From a virus, in the IMG/VR virus record IMGVR_UViG_3300022924_000012, positions 1 through 40,324 of that record: a stretch of 40,324 nucleotides of DNA. One strand, 5' to 3'. The notes beneath the pieces were generated by a model. That model was not told where the DNA came from and made no database searches. It saw nothing but the letters and a program-made list of their open reading frames with translations. Both the position numbers and the translations under genes were made by a program. Below are positions 23,214 to 31,181 of this stretch, piece after piece (position 1 is the first letter of the stretch; the number at the start of each line of letters is the position of its first letter).

Positions 23214-23332
23214 AAATACTCCTATCCCTAATACTCGCAATAGTCTTGTATGCTTGTTCAAAGAAATACGCTAAGAACATTCCACAATGCAAAGAAAATG
23301 ATGATGACTTAACTAATGATTGGTTTATATGA
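23210..23332 (+). CDS. Small predicted lipoprotein (40 aa)
   Basis: A hydrophobic N terminus (3-13) ends in the lipobox LYAC with Cys16, leaving a 25-residue acidic mature part. Both ends overlap neighbours as ATGA. A surface-exposed small lipoprotein from a phage could block superinfection by acting on receptors, but nothing in the mature part proves it. Confidence 0.7.
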   Translation: MKILLSLILAIVLYACSKKYAKNIPQCKENDDDLTNDWFI

Positions 23333-23607
23333 AAGTAGGTAGCTTAGTAGAATTGGTAGATGATAACTGGCTAGAAAAACATCCAAATGTAAAATATCCT
23401 GTTAAAGGTAAGATATATACGGTAAGAGACTTTGAAATAGACGATTACGATGAGCCATCTTTGTATTTAGTAGAAATTATCAATCCTGTAATGAAGTGGG
23501 ATGATTTCGAAGATAGCGAGTTATCATTTTATGTACATCGGTTCAGGGAACTACAGCCACCGATGGAAATATCAATTGAGGCAATTTTAGAAATGCAGGA
23601 AAAATAA
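23329..23607 (+). CDS. Unknown protein of a small conserved phage family (92 aa)
   Basis: Starts MKVGSLVELVDDNWLEKH and contains VKGKIYTVRDF and VHRFRELQ, a pattern seen in many phage and bacterial small proteins (a KOW/SH3-like fold is likely). ATG at 23329 chosen for the ATGA coupling. Function unknown. Confidence 0.72.
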   Translation: MKVGSLVELVDDNWLEKHPNVKYPVKGKIYTVRDFEIDDYDEPSLYLVEIINPVMKWDDFEDSELSFYVHRFRELQPPMEISIEAILEMQEK

Positions 23608-23635
23608 CTAACTTACACTAACCTAACCAAATATC

Positions 23636-23776
23636 ATGACACTAATAGGCGCAATAATCAGAGGCATCATCATTTCGACAGTAGTAGTATTTATGTGTAT
23701 CGCTGCTTTACCTGCGGCTATCTATTCGGCTATTGAATGGCTTACAAAACCAAGTCAGACCCGTACTGAGGATTAG
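23636..23776 (+). CDS. Single-span membrane protein (46 aa)
   Basis: One long hydrophobic helix (about 5-33) and a short polar tail. It overlaps the end of the convergent beta-helix gene by 35 bp, so the two mRNAs share antisense 3' ends. Function unknown. Confidence 0.6.
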   Translation: MTLIGAIIRGIIISTVVVFMCIAALPAAIYSAIEWLTKPSQTRTED

Positions 23777-24935
23777 CCTTTTTAAATGTCATGGCTTGCT
23801 CGTATGTATCGAAATAGCGGTTACCTTCGTTGCGTATTATCTTAGGAGATCCGCCTGCAAAGTTAATCATATCGGTTATTCCGGTTGTAACGTTACGGCC
23901 CTGTTCGATACGGTTCATTTCAAACCCTAAGTTATTGTAATACTCTAAAGTACCTCCAGTGTTGTACACATCCAGCAACATACCGTCCCAATCTTTACTA
24001 GTATTCATCTTGCCTACCGTGTTATTATACACCTTTGCATTAGCTGGCTTATAGTTGTTGTTTGCCATATCCGGTGTTACCTGAATTTCAAAAGGGCTGT
24101 ACTTATACGAATTGTAAGCGTAGTTATTCATGATCTCAACAAGGGCCGTGTCATCGTGACTAAACAACCATGCCCTGATTAATCTGCCTTGATGATTCGT
24201 GACTTTATTGTTAAAGCATTTACCATTCCCGTTTGCCATGAATAAGCCGTTATCTGTAATCGTTTCGCCTGTATTCACTTTGTCGATTATGTTGTCATGC
24301 AGTGAATAATTACGGGCATTGCCAAGATAAACAACCATACCCGGATTGGCGCTGTTCTTAACCGTACATCCTGACATTTCAAAGTTATTAATCATTCCTT
24401 CGTGCACACCTTTGTTTAACGCACCGTTTGAGTGGAAGAGAACGCCTCCATTATCCGATACTATGTCGAATAGCCTGATACCATCAAAGAAGTCTCCAGC
24501 ACCGTCTTTATACTTCTTTAGCCATGCCTCTTGCAACACGATTTGGTAGTCCTGAATATTCTTAGTATAGAAGCCCCCTAATGATAAGTGACTGATATCA
24601 CCTTTCATTTCAAACGCCCGTTGCTTAGTCTGAAATTCGACCTTACCTAGCCCATTAATCGATACATTCTTTAAATTGGCAATATCACACCTATCAGTAT
24701 AGATCCCCGGCTTTAACTCGAAGTCCTGATTTTCAACATCACGTAATACCTTTAGCTCAGCATTGCCGATCACTTTTACTTTAGATGGGATCGCACTAGC
24801 ATAGGCCAGTTTAGGATCTATGTTCCCCGGTGTAGGTATAGCGGACTTACCATCACTGAAATCCATACCCTTAGCCGTTTCAATCCAGTTGATACGTTTC
24901 CTGTTTACGATGATGTAGCTTTTTCTAGGTGTCAT
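23742..24935 (-). CDS. Right-handed beta-helix tail spike/fibre protein (397 aa)
   Basis: Repeated short strands with Asn ladders (for example ISHLSLGGFYTKNI, NYSLHDNIIDKVN, KCFNNKVTNHQG, KVYNNTVGKMN, LEYYNNLGFEMN) mark a parallel beta-helix of the pectate lyase type. Phage proteins of this form bind or degrade surface polysaccharide. The N-terminal 40 residues lack a clear virion-binding domain. It is separated from the fibre block by 440 bp and has its own -7 box, so it is expressed apart. Whether it is virion-bound or a free depolymerase is open. Confidence 0.75.
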   Translation of the reverse strand: MTPRKSYIIVNRKRINWIETAKGMDFSDGKSAIPTPGNIDPKLAYASAIPSKVKVIGNAELKVLRDVENQDFELKPGIYTDRCDIANLKNVSINGLGKVEFQTKQRAFEMKGDISHLSLGGFYTKNIQDYQIVLQEAWLKKYKDGAGDFFDGIRLFDIVSDNGGVLFHSNGALNKGVHEGMINNFEMSGCTVKNSANPGMVVYLGNARNYSLHDNIIDKVNTGETITDNGLFMANGNGKCFNNKVTNHQGRLIRAWLFSHDDTALVEIMNNYAYNSYKYSPFEIQVTPDMANNNYKPANAKVYNNTVGKMNTSKDWDGMLLDVYNTGGTLEYYNNLGFEMNRIEQGRNVTTGITDMINFAGGSPKIIRNEGNRYFDTYEQAMTFKKANPQYGSDLVL

Positions 24936-24953
24936 AACTGCTTATTAATTATA

Positions 24954-24961
24954 CAAATATA
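24954..24961 (-). promoter_or_regulatory. -7 element for the beta-helix gene
   Basis: TATATTTG on the minus strand, 18 nt before the ATG at 24935; -33 match is weak. Confidence 0.52.
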
Positions 24962-25006
24962 TAAATTAAACATAGCAATGCTTATACGGGATAAGACCTG
25001 TTTGAA

Positions 25007-25043
25007 AATCAGCTACAGTTAAGTAGTATTTAAAAGCCTGATT
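25007..25043 (-). terminator. Weak hairpin after the 56-aa ORF
   Basis: AATCAG (25007-25012) pairs with CTGATT (25038-25043), with an inner CTAC/GTAG stem. On the minus strand the outer stem ends in a short T-run. It may end the transcript of the small ORF at 25060. Confidence 0.35.
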
Positions 25044-25059
25044 AACTTAGCTTAAATTA

Positions 25060-25230
25060 TCAATTCCTACGGTGCCTGCCCTTGCAGATTGGAGGTAAGT
25101 TGTATTTTATCCTTTTCAGAATATCCCGACCATGTTGACGCCTATTGCTTAAAATCATTGCATGGATTTGTTTTCGTACAACCCGATAATAAAAACTTCC
25201 CGAACTTTTGTGTGACTTGCTTAGGGTCAT
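25060..25230 (-). CDS. Small basic protein, unknown (56 aa)
   Basis: The ATG at 25230 gives MTLSKSHKSSGSFYYRVVRK and a basic, Arg/Lys/His-rich chain ending CKGRHRRN. A longer frame to 25326 would run through a terminator hairpin, so the internal ATG is preferred. Nucleic acid binding is plausible from charge. A hairpin (25231-25254) lies directly before the ATG, and codons 2-5 are complementary to the 5' end of the predicted RNA from 25346. Confidence 0.5.
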   Translation of the reverse strand: MTLSKSHKSSGSFYYRVVRKQIHAMILSNRRQHGRDILKRIKYNLPPICKGRHRRN

Positions 25231-25254
25231 GCGGTGTTCTGTAACTGGAACCGC
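25231..25254 (-). promoter_or_regulatory. Hairpin directly upstream of the 56-aa ORF
   Basis: GCG and GTTC pair with GAAC and CGC around an 8-nt loop, with a 2-nt bulge. It ends at the base before the ATG and could limit ribosome access. Confidence 0.45.
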
Positions 25255-25261
25255 TATGGTG

Positions 25262-25292
25262 TAAAAATACAAAAACCCACTTGAATAAACAA
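25262..25292 (-). promoter_or_regulatory. Possible promoter of the 56-aa ORF
   Basis: TTG (25290-25292), 20-nt spacer and TATTTTTA (25262-25269) on the minus strand; the last base of the -7 box is A rather than G. It overlaps the terminator hairpin of the RNA unit upstream. Confidence 0.4.
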
Positions 25293-25346
25293 GCAGGTTT
25301 TTAATATTATCTTGACAAATAGGCAATGTGCAAGACGACCCTAAGC
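25268..25346 (-). ncRNA. Candidate small RNA (about 80 nt)
   Basis: A TATATTTG box (25351-25358) and a strong hairpin terminator (25271-25302) bracket about 80 nt with no ORF. The 5' end of this RNA holds the reverse complement of 25218-25228, i.e. 11 nt that would pair with codons 2-5 of the downstream 56-aa ORF. It may instead be the leader of that ORF, with the hairpin as an attenuator. Prediction from sequence only. Confidence 0.42.
25271..25302. terminator. Symmetrical intrinsic terminator
   Basis: AAAAACC (25271-25277) pairs with GGTTTTT (25296-25302), with an inner CTTG/CAAG stem and a 2x2 mismatch; loop AATAAA. It has an A-run before and a T-run after, so it can work on both strands. 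It would end minus-strand transcripts of the fibre block. Confidence 0.78.
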
Positions 25347-25350
25347 ATTA

Positions 25351-25358
25351 CAAATATA
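25351..25358 (-). promoter_or_regulatory. -7 element for the candidate small RNA
   Basis: TATATTTG on the minus strand, 18 bp after the stop of the 25376 gene. No convincing -33 box at the usual distance. Confidence 0.45.
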
Positions 25359-25375
25359 GCAAAATATATTCCAAT

Positions 25376-26011
25376 TTATATCCCCACAACAAAACATTGA
25401 ACGGGAATGCTGGCAGGAGCTAAAACGATAGAGACAGCCCCAAGTAATCCAATAGTATTGCCCTTTGTGTAACGGTAAACAATAACCTTTCCGCTTGTCA
25501 CACTTTTAACCGTTCCTATAACAGCATCATTTGCATTTGAACTGCCTGATGTGGCTTGTGTGGCATTGAATAGAATGGTACTGAATATCGCTGTACCTCC
25601 AGAAGTATTGTCGATTGTAGCATTAAGCGTAAACTCACCGCTTGCATTAGTTATGCCAGATGCCGCTAAGATCTTTAAAGGGCCGATCCTGAACAATGTG
25701 CCTTGTGGCAAGTTCTGAATACTTTGATTGGTTCTTATCCATCGGCCTGTATTAACTCCTGTAACCTGTATAACATTGAATGAGGTCATATCCTCAGTTG
25801 CGGTACTTGTGGAATCCCAAACGTAGAAAGCCCCGCGATAGTCCGATAAGGCAGAACCACCCGTAACATAGACAACGGTATTATTATTGCCCATTTGCAG
25901 TTTCATGTCTGCGATAGTATTAAACACCTGCCCTATTGTCGGAGTAGTGTTTTGTGCTTGCGAGGACGACACAATTAATGTAAATAGGATAAGGGATAAT
26001 AGCTTTTTCAT
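25376..26011 (-). CDS. Fibre-like protein with Sec signal peptide (211 aa)
   Basis: Residues 1-20 (MKKLLSLILFTLIVSSSQAQ) are a textbook signal peptide with an AQA-type cleavage site. The mature part contains ALSDYRGAFYVWDSTSTATE and VNTGRWIRT, the short domain found in many phage tail fibres, followed by a Gly/Ser/Thr-rich beta region. Coupled (TAATG) to the gene upstream, also signal-bearing. A tail fibre would not normally be exported, so it may be displayed on the cell surface or be a periplasm-assembled fibre. Call is by domain similarity. Confidence 0.65.
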   Translation of the reverse strand: MKKLLSLILFTLIVSSSQAQNTTPTIGQVFNTIADMKLQMGNNNTVVYVTGGSALSDYRGAFYVWDSTSTATEDMTSFNVIQVTGVNTGRWIRTNQSIQNLPQGTLFRIGPLKILAASGITNASGEFTLNATIDNTSGGTAIFSTILFNATQATSGSSNANDAVIGTVKSVTSGKVIVYRYTKGNTIGLLGAVSIVLAPASIPVQCFVVGI

Positions 26012-27483
26012 TATGGCTTAATTAGGATTGAGTAATTCAAGTTCGAAGATCCGTTAACAGGTGCAACGGAATAATTTATGGTAACTGTCGTGGATGTGAT
26101 GCTTGCAAACAATACGCCAGCACTAGCCGCATTTAATGGCTGTACAATGACTTTACTTGCCGTAGTAATACCAGACAACCCGTGAGTGATTACAATCGCT
26201 GTAGATGACCCGTTACCGCTTGCTGTGTAGTTTAGCATTGTGGGGATGCCTAGATCGGTAACGGTTTGCGTTAATGTCCTCTTTTGAAGTATATTTCCTG
26301 CTGACCATGTAGCGAAATCACCTGTAGCATTACCGACCGTACCGACTTGTAAAGATTTCTCGGTTGTATTTATAGTCCCTCCTGGGAATACCCCTGTTCC
26401 TGATGTTCCCCACGATAAAGGAAAAAATTGAGCAACAACCGTATTTAAACCAAATACTTCAGCAGTAACATTTATTTGCCTTGTCGAACCGCTATTACCT
26501 ATTATAGGGATATTTAAAACGCTGCTACCATCTAAAATTGGAGTGCCTATATTGATAGATCCTGCTAAAGTTCCAAGTGCGACTGTTGTATTTGACGTGA
26601 TAGAACTAATAGCAGATCCGGTAATTACAACGCTGTAATCTGTAACTATTATTCCTGTATAAGTGTTACTTGTTGAGTTTGAAGTAACAGTAAGCCTTAT
26701 AGATACATTGGTTGCGGCTGGTACTGCTAAGGTTCCGAACTTCAAATATTCAATACTTGTGTTTGAGGTCAGGTTTTTATTTACCGTTTGCTTTTTGCTA
26801 GCTGCACTTAATGGCTCATAATTGTCGCCCGTCCATGTTCTGCCAGCAAAAATATCCCAACTACCCCATGTCCCAGCGCCTGTTCCAACTCTAAAACTTA
26901 AAGAATTAGAAGAAGAAGCTTCTTTAGCTATTTGAAAACTTGAGTTAGCTGTAGCGCCATTTCTGAACATACTTAAAACAACTCCTGATGTCGCAGATGG
27001 AAAATTTGTAGCCGAACTGGAGTAAGTCCAAGCGTAAAGACCGCCATTTGTATTTGATAAAGTATTTGCGTCTGTTACTGAAGATGTGGCCAACGATGCA
27101 AGGGAAATGTTATTCCCTGCACTTATCGCTATATTTCCAGCGACGGCCCCCAAAGACAAAGTCTGTGGCGTTTCTGCTATTGTCCATGTTCTATTGGCAG
27201 ACAAATCATAAGTAACACCGTTTATAGTTATTGTTCTTGCCAATGGAGAATAGTTACCTAATACCCACATTTCGCTAGCCAGGTACTGATTCGCCGTGTT
27301 GTTCCTATAACCAAGTTTATTCGCTGTAGGATAAAAATTAATCCCCCCTACGCTGTCTATTGGCGGGTTATCTAAAGTTGGCGCACCGAGCCATGAAGTG
27401 AATTTAGTCCTTGTGTTATTTTTAATCTGCGCACTACAAATAGATGCACATAAAACCATAAATATTAATAATCTTGTTCTCAT
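26011..27483 (-). CDS. Fibre-like protein with Sec signal peptide (490 aa)
   Basis: The ATG at 27483 gives MRTRLLIFMVLCASICSAQ, a clear signal peptide; it lies 1 bp after the stop of the large fibre gene, while the 27549 start would overlap that gene by 65 bp. The mature protein has RTITINGVTYDLSANRTWT, a short repeat motif of Bacteroidota phage fibres, then long Ser/Thr/Asn-rich beta stretches and a C-terminal part like those of fibre tips (VTHGLSGITTASKVIVQPL-like, here ITHGLSGITTASKVIVQPL). Its role in adhesion is inferred from these motifs and from position. Confidence 0.68.
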   Translation of the reverse strand: MRTRLLIFMVLCASICSAQIKNNTRTKFTSWLGAPTLDNPPIDSVGGINFYPTANKLGYRNNTANQYLASEMWVLGNYSPLARTITINGVTYDLSANRTWTIAETPQTLSLGAVAGNIAISAGNNISLASLATSSVTDANTLSNTNGGLYAWTYSSSATNFPSATSGVVLSMFRNGATANSSFQIAKEASSSNSLSFRVGTGAGTWGSWDIFAGRTWTGDNYEPLSAASKKQTVNKNLTSNTSIEYLKFGTLAVPAATNVSIRLTVTSNSTSNTYTGIIVTDYSVVITGSAISSITSNTTVALGTLAGSINIGTPILDGSSVLNIPIIGNSGSTRQINVTAEVFGLNTVVAQFFPLSWGTSGTGVFPGGTINTTEKSLQVGTVGNATGDFATWSAGNILQKRTLTQTVTDLGIPTMLNYTASGNGSSTAIVITHGLSGITTASKVIVQPLNAASAGVLFASITSTTVTINYSVAPVNGSSNLNYSILIKP

Positions 27484-27484
27484 G

Positions 27485-30442
27485 TTAATTGAATAATTCT
27501 GGTGTGTCGATTTCAGCTCTGTTTGCCATAAGTATATTTCCAGCCGCATTAGGGTGAGTGCCGTCTATGTAAACCGATAAATTAGTGCCCTGCGCAGGAT
27601 CATTATTTATTGATGTTGCTATTTGCATTTTCATCCCATTTAAACCAGGTTTCGTTGCCCTGAATGCTTCGATAACAGCATTTTTTGCTACAGCATCAGT
27701 TGAACGCATGGGAGCATTATTGAATATAGGTATAGATCCAGCGGCTACTATCGCATTATAAAGTAATGGTAAATTGGCTTCTACTTCTGATACTTCTCCA
27801 TTAGTCCAAATCATAGCGTCTACGTATTTAGGCTTTAATTTACTTACTTCAGTAGCGACCCTGTTTAATCCTGAATTTACATCCCCGCCATTTCTCCCTG
27901 ACACCGTAGAATTTTGCCCTATTCTTGATGCGAGTATATAAGCCCATCCTTCACCAGGGCCTAACGGTACTGTTGTTGACTGAGTGATACTGTCGCCTAA
28001 GAAATAGACCAGTCCCCCGGCTTCAATCTCAGTAGATATTCTGATTCCACTTATAGTAAAATCTGTCCCGGAAAGTGTGGCAAAAGCAATGTTATCCAAC
28101 CATACCCTTACATTGGACTGATCAGTGCCAATGAATGTTTTTACCCCAGTCAAAGTGTCGTATATGTTTACGGTATAGCTTTGCTGAAACATATTGATTG
28201 CTAAATCAAAAATATATTTCCTTCCAGAAACGAAAGTGTATGGCGTAGTTATTAATGCTCCTTTTGACGTATTTGAACCATCATTACCATTGTGGATCAC
28301 TACATTATTATTTAAAGAGCTTACGCTGACCATAGCTCCATTTAGGGTGTTTAGGTTGCCTCCTGCAGGATTAGATCTGTTTAGAATAGCACCAGTGACA
28401 TTTGCACCTAAAACAAAAGGTATTTGATACTTCCTTACCGCTAGATTATAATCTAGCCTGTGAATGATTAAATTGGCTAAACCAGCAGTAGACGCTTTTA
28501 TTCCCCCTGTTACCTTAACCCAGTCCGTATTGACAAAATTGCTAGGAATGGTTGATTCTGTGAATTTTTCGTCAAGCAAAAGAGTCCCACCCGAATTATT
28601 CGGAACAACAGACTCTGGAGCATCGTATAAGGATTCTTTAATTTTTCCATAAGATACCGTTGTTCTTTTTGCCGAAGCAGTAGCAGCGTCAGCATTCTTG
28701 AAATTGAAAACAACTTTAGCGGCAGTATTAAGGGATAAAGGAATAACTGGCGTATAAGCCCCGTTTTCAAGTGGAAAATCAGAAAGTAATAAGTTTCCAA
28801 TAGCCACATTCGATGAGTTGAAAACTTTACCCAAAATACTTGGGGTTACGTTTATAGATACGAATCCTGTTAAATTAAAGGCTTCACCTGGCGCAGCGTC
28901 AATAAAGTTTGAGTGTGAAGTAGAGCTTGATGACTGAACTGTGCCAGATGAAGATGAATAGTAGCCAGTAATAGCCTCTGTTATTAAATTACTGCCTGTA
29001 GGCGTATATTCAGCATCAAATAAGTCCCCATTAGTAGGCCGAACCGATAAAGCGGTATCAACTGTTTTCATTTTGGAGACGTAATCACTTTTAGCTACTA
29101 TTTTAGTAGTAGTGAAACTTTCTTTTCCATGATTAGCCAAAAACCTACCCCTTTCGATTACGCAATATTCGCCCCTCAGATTTTCAGGCAAAGAGAAAGA
29201 GGCTACCAATGACCCATTTTTATAGATATTTAAAATTTGTACGGTTTTAAATATTAACTCAAACCTAATGATGTCTGTTACTGGAACATAAGTCGGTGCT
29301 GTTGCAAGCACCGTCTGTTCGCTATAATTCTTTTGTTTAAATATACTACCATCAATCCGGTAAACATAGCCAAATGGCACACCGTCACCGTCAGAGGGAA
29401 GACAGCCAATACCCATAGAAGCATTACCTGTTACAATTGATCTAATGAAAGAATCCGTCACCATAACGGTATCTAAGTTTATATCTGGCGTAATAGGGAA
29501 ACTGCTTACATTTTTACCTGTTCTGTAGTAAAGACATATATTAACATCCCCTGATGATCGCCCAAAATCTACGCTACTTCCTAAATCCGTCTGTGTAACG
29601 CTACTATAGTTCTCCTGATAAACACCTGCCGCAGTATATGCACGAAAAGGCAATGGGGCAACATAGTCGATAACTGAAACATCAGCTATGACTGCAGCTA
29701 AAGCGTCGAATTGAGCCTTAGAAACAATGGTAGCTGGTATGATTGCGGATGACCCTGCGTTTTTATACTTCGCTATAATTCTATCGCCAGCACCTAAAGG
29801 GGTAGGCAGTGTTATTGTTCCAGTCGCAAGATCAAAATTTAAAGTTCCGTCAATCTCGCTAGCTGTGTTAGTGTCATTGTCGATATAAATAACTGATTTA
29901 TTTATAATCACATGATCTACGAACCTACCTATTAACGATGGGAACACAAACAGCGTTTGTCCTTCTGTTGCGGTAACTATGTCTGTCCAATAATATAAAG
30001 TGTCCTGCACAGTCTCGGTTAAGTCGCCAATTTGCGAGGTTAACGCACCATCAGCAGAAAGCCTGTTTGATGTTTCTTCCGCTAACTGTCCAGATATAAC
30101 ATCTAATTGCCCGTTTAAAACTGAGATTAAAGAGTTAATGTCATCTTGGCTATATCCGTTAGATACCTTCTTTTCCAGCGTTACCGAATCCCTAAACCAA
30201 TAAGCATCATTAATACCGCCTGTAATGCGACCATCAGAACCTAGTACACCGCCTGTATTTACGATACACTCAAAAGTCGGGTCTTTAAACTCATCAGCAA
30301 AATAGTTCTGACATTCCGACACGCTTACAAATTGCCTGTATAATTGCCTGGCATTATCATAATACAAAGACTTTGCATTTAACGGCAAGTCAGTTATTCC
30401 AAAAGGTATATTTTGCGGCTTGTGGTCTGATGGATTATACAT
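27485..30442 (-). CDS. Tail fibre with C-terminal SGNH/GDSL esterase domain (985 aa)
   Basis: The N terminus (ITDLPLNAKSLYYDNARQLY) probably anchors to the tail. Residues about 95-150 form a coiled coil (VLNGQLDVISGQLAEETSN). A long beta-rich middle follows. The last 175 residues are an SGNH hydrolase: FLGDSIT with Ser818, NGE with Asn881, DGTHPN with Asp960 and His963. Such domains remove acetyl or acyl groups from surface polysaccharide, helping the phage reach its receptor. Family: structural fibre carrying an enzyme tip. It overlaps the head-tail adaptor-like gene by 8 bp. Confidence 0.87.
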   Translation of the reverse strand: MYNPSDHKPQNIPFGITDLPLNAKSLYYDNARQLYRQFVSVSECQNYFADEFKDPTFECIVNTGGVLGSDGRITGGINDAYWFRDSVTLEKKVSNGYSQDDINSLISVLNGQLDVISGQLAEETSNRLSADGALTSQIGDLTETVQDTLYYWTDIVTATEGQTLFVFPSLIGRFVDHVIINKSVIYIDNDTNTASEIDGTLNFDLATGTITLPTPLGAGDRIIAKYKNAGSSAIIPATIVSKAQFDALAAVIADVSVIDYVAPLPFRAYTAAGVYQENYSSVTQTDLGSSVDFGRSSGDVNICLYYRTGKNVSSFPITPDINLDTVMVTDSFIRSIVTGNASMGIGCLPSDGDGVPFGYVYRIDGSIFKQKNYSEQTVLATAPTYVPVTDIIRFELIFKTVQILNIYKNGSLVASFSLPENLRGEYCVIERGRFLANHGKESFTTTKIVAKSDYVSKMKTVDTALSVRPTNGDLFDAEYTPTGSNLITEAITGYYSSSSGTVQSSSSTSHSNFIDAAPGEAFNLTGFVSINVTPSILGKVFNSSNVAIGNLLLSDFPLENGAYTPVIPLSLNTAAKVVFNFKNADAATASAKRTTVSYGKIKESLYDAPESVVPNNSGGTLLLDEKFTESTIPSNFVNTDWVKVTGGIKASTAGLANLIIHRLDYNLAVRKYQIPFVLGANVTGAILNRSNPAGGNLNTLNGAMVSVSSLNNNVVIHNGNDGSNTSKGALITTPYTFVSGRKYIFDLAINMFQQSYTVNIYDTLTGVKTFIGTDQSNVRVWLDNIAFATLSGTDFTISGIRISTEIEAGGLVYFLGDSITQSTTVPLGPGEGWAYILASRIGQNSTVSGRNGGDVNSGLNRVATEVSKLKPKYVDAMIWTNGEVSEVEANLPLLYNAIVAAGSIPIFNNAPMRSTDAVAKNAVIEAFRATKPGLNGMKMQIATSINNDPAQGTNLSVYIDGTHPNAAGNILMANRAEIDTPELFN

Positions 30443-31118
30443 TCTTTGTAAATGTTATGGTGTTTGAACTGTTTGTAAGGTATATTTTAGCCTTTGACTG
30501 ATAGTAATTGAACCCGTTTTTATTCACTACAGGATACCACCTTACGTTTGGAATATCCCCGTAATCAAGTTCGTCGATATAATAGTGGTCAAATTCCATG
30601 AATGCTTCCGGTACTTTAACGTATAACCGCTTGCCTGTAGACCCGAATATGAACGGCAATACTAAGCTAGTCGAACCATTCGGCACTATCTTAGCGAACT
30701 GGAACGGTATATCTTGCTCGTTACCGTAGTAATCCGTATCACTATACGCCCACTGGATGAAGTTAGTTGCGTTATATACCCTCGTTGGCGTACTTATACT
30801 TACTGCGACTATTACCAACTCTTGATTATAAACCAGATCAGGAATGGCGCTCGTAATGATGAACATCGAATTGCGGTACTTCACCTGCATATCAGGTAAT
30901 ACGTTCTTATCAATCCTGTCCCTTACAGTAAACCGAATAGTAGGCTTAATAAACTCCTGATTGGCTTGTATTTCCCGTCCTGCTGATAATTGCTCAACTT
31001 TAGCGGATGTAGCCCAATATAAAGCTAATACCGGATCAACCCCGCCAGAATCGTTAGCCACATCCTGATCGGAGTAGATTTCTATTTTCTGATTGATAAG
31101 TCCGGTCGGTGTGTTCAT
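30435..31118 (-). CDS. Head-tail adaptor-like protein with C-terminal extension (227 aa)
   Basis: The N-terminal 110 residues (GLINQKIEIYSDQDVANDSG, then WATSAKVEQLSAGREIQANQ and FTVRDRIDKN) look like the SPP1 gp16/HK97 head-tail joining fold. The C-terminal half (from about residue 115) is a separate beta-rich domain. It is an unusual place for this fold, between the baseplate gene and the tail fibres, suggesting a tail-tip part built from the same fold. The ATG is 4 nt after a TACATTTG box. Confidence 0.65.
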   Translation of the reverse strand: MNTPTGLINQKIEIYSDQDVANDSGGVDPVLALYWATSAKVEQLSAGREIQANQEFIKPTIRFTVRDRIDKNVLPDMQVKYRNSMFIITSAIPDLVYNQELVIVAVSISTPTRVYNATNFIQWAYSDTDYYGNEQDIPFQFAKIVPNGSTSLVLPFIFGSTGKRLYVKVPEAFMEFDHYYIDELDYGDIPNVRWYPVVNKNGFNYYQSKAKIYLTNSSNTITFTKNV

Positions 31119-31122
31119 TATC

Positions 31123-31154
31123 CAAATGTAACATTTTAGATAGATATAAGCAAA
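31123..31154 (-). promoter_or_regulatory. Promoter for the tail-fibre operon
   Basis: TTTG (31151-31154), 20-nt spacer, TACATTTG (31123-31130) on the minus strand. The ATG at 31118 follows after only 4 nt, so the mRNA is near leaderless. Confidence 0.8.
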
Positions 31155-31169
31155 GGGTAAAATAAAAGG

Positions 31170-31177
31170 TATATTCG
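31170..31177 (+). promoter_or_regulatory. -7-like element of the RNA ligase gene
   Basis: TATATTCG, one mismatch from TAnnTTTG, ends 4 nt before the ATG at 31182. No -33 TTG is present. Confidence 0.45.
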
Positions 31178-31181
31178 TTGT

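Noticed and set aside
25231-25326. N-terminal extension of the 56-aa ORF to 25326
   Set aside because: The extended frame would run through the terminator hairpin and the hairpin next to the ATG, and its sequence is not protein-like.
25060-25347. Retron-like layout (inverted repeats around a structured RNA)
   Set aside because: No reverse transcriptase is encoded nearby or anywhere in the window, and the repeats are only 11 bp.
25218-25347. Small transposable element with 11-bp inverted ends (130 bp)
   Set aside because: Flanks show no target-site duplication, and the inside is better explained by a terminator and hairpins.
28510-28809. Minus-strand ORF of 99 codons inside the large fibre gene
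   Set aside because: Out of frame within a confident 985-residue coding sequence and without start signals.
23742-30442. Diversity-generating retroelement acting on the fibre genes
   Set aside because: No reverse transcriptase and no template/variable repeat pair was found by eye.
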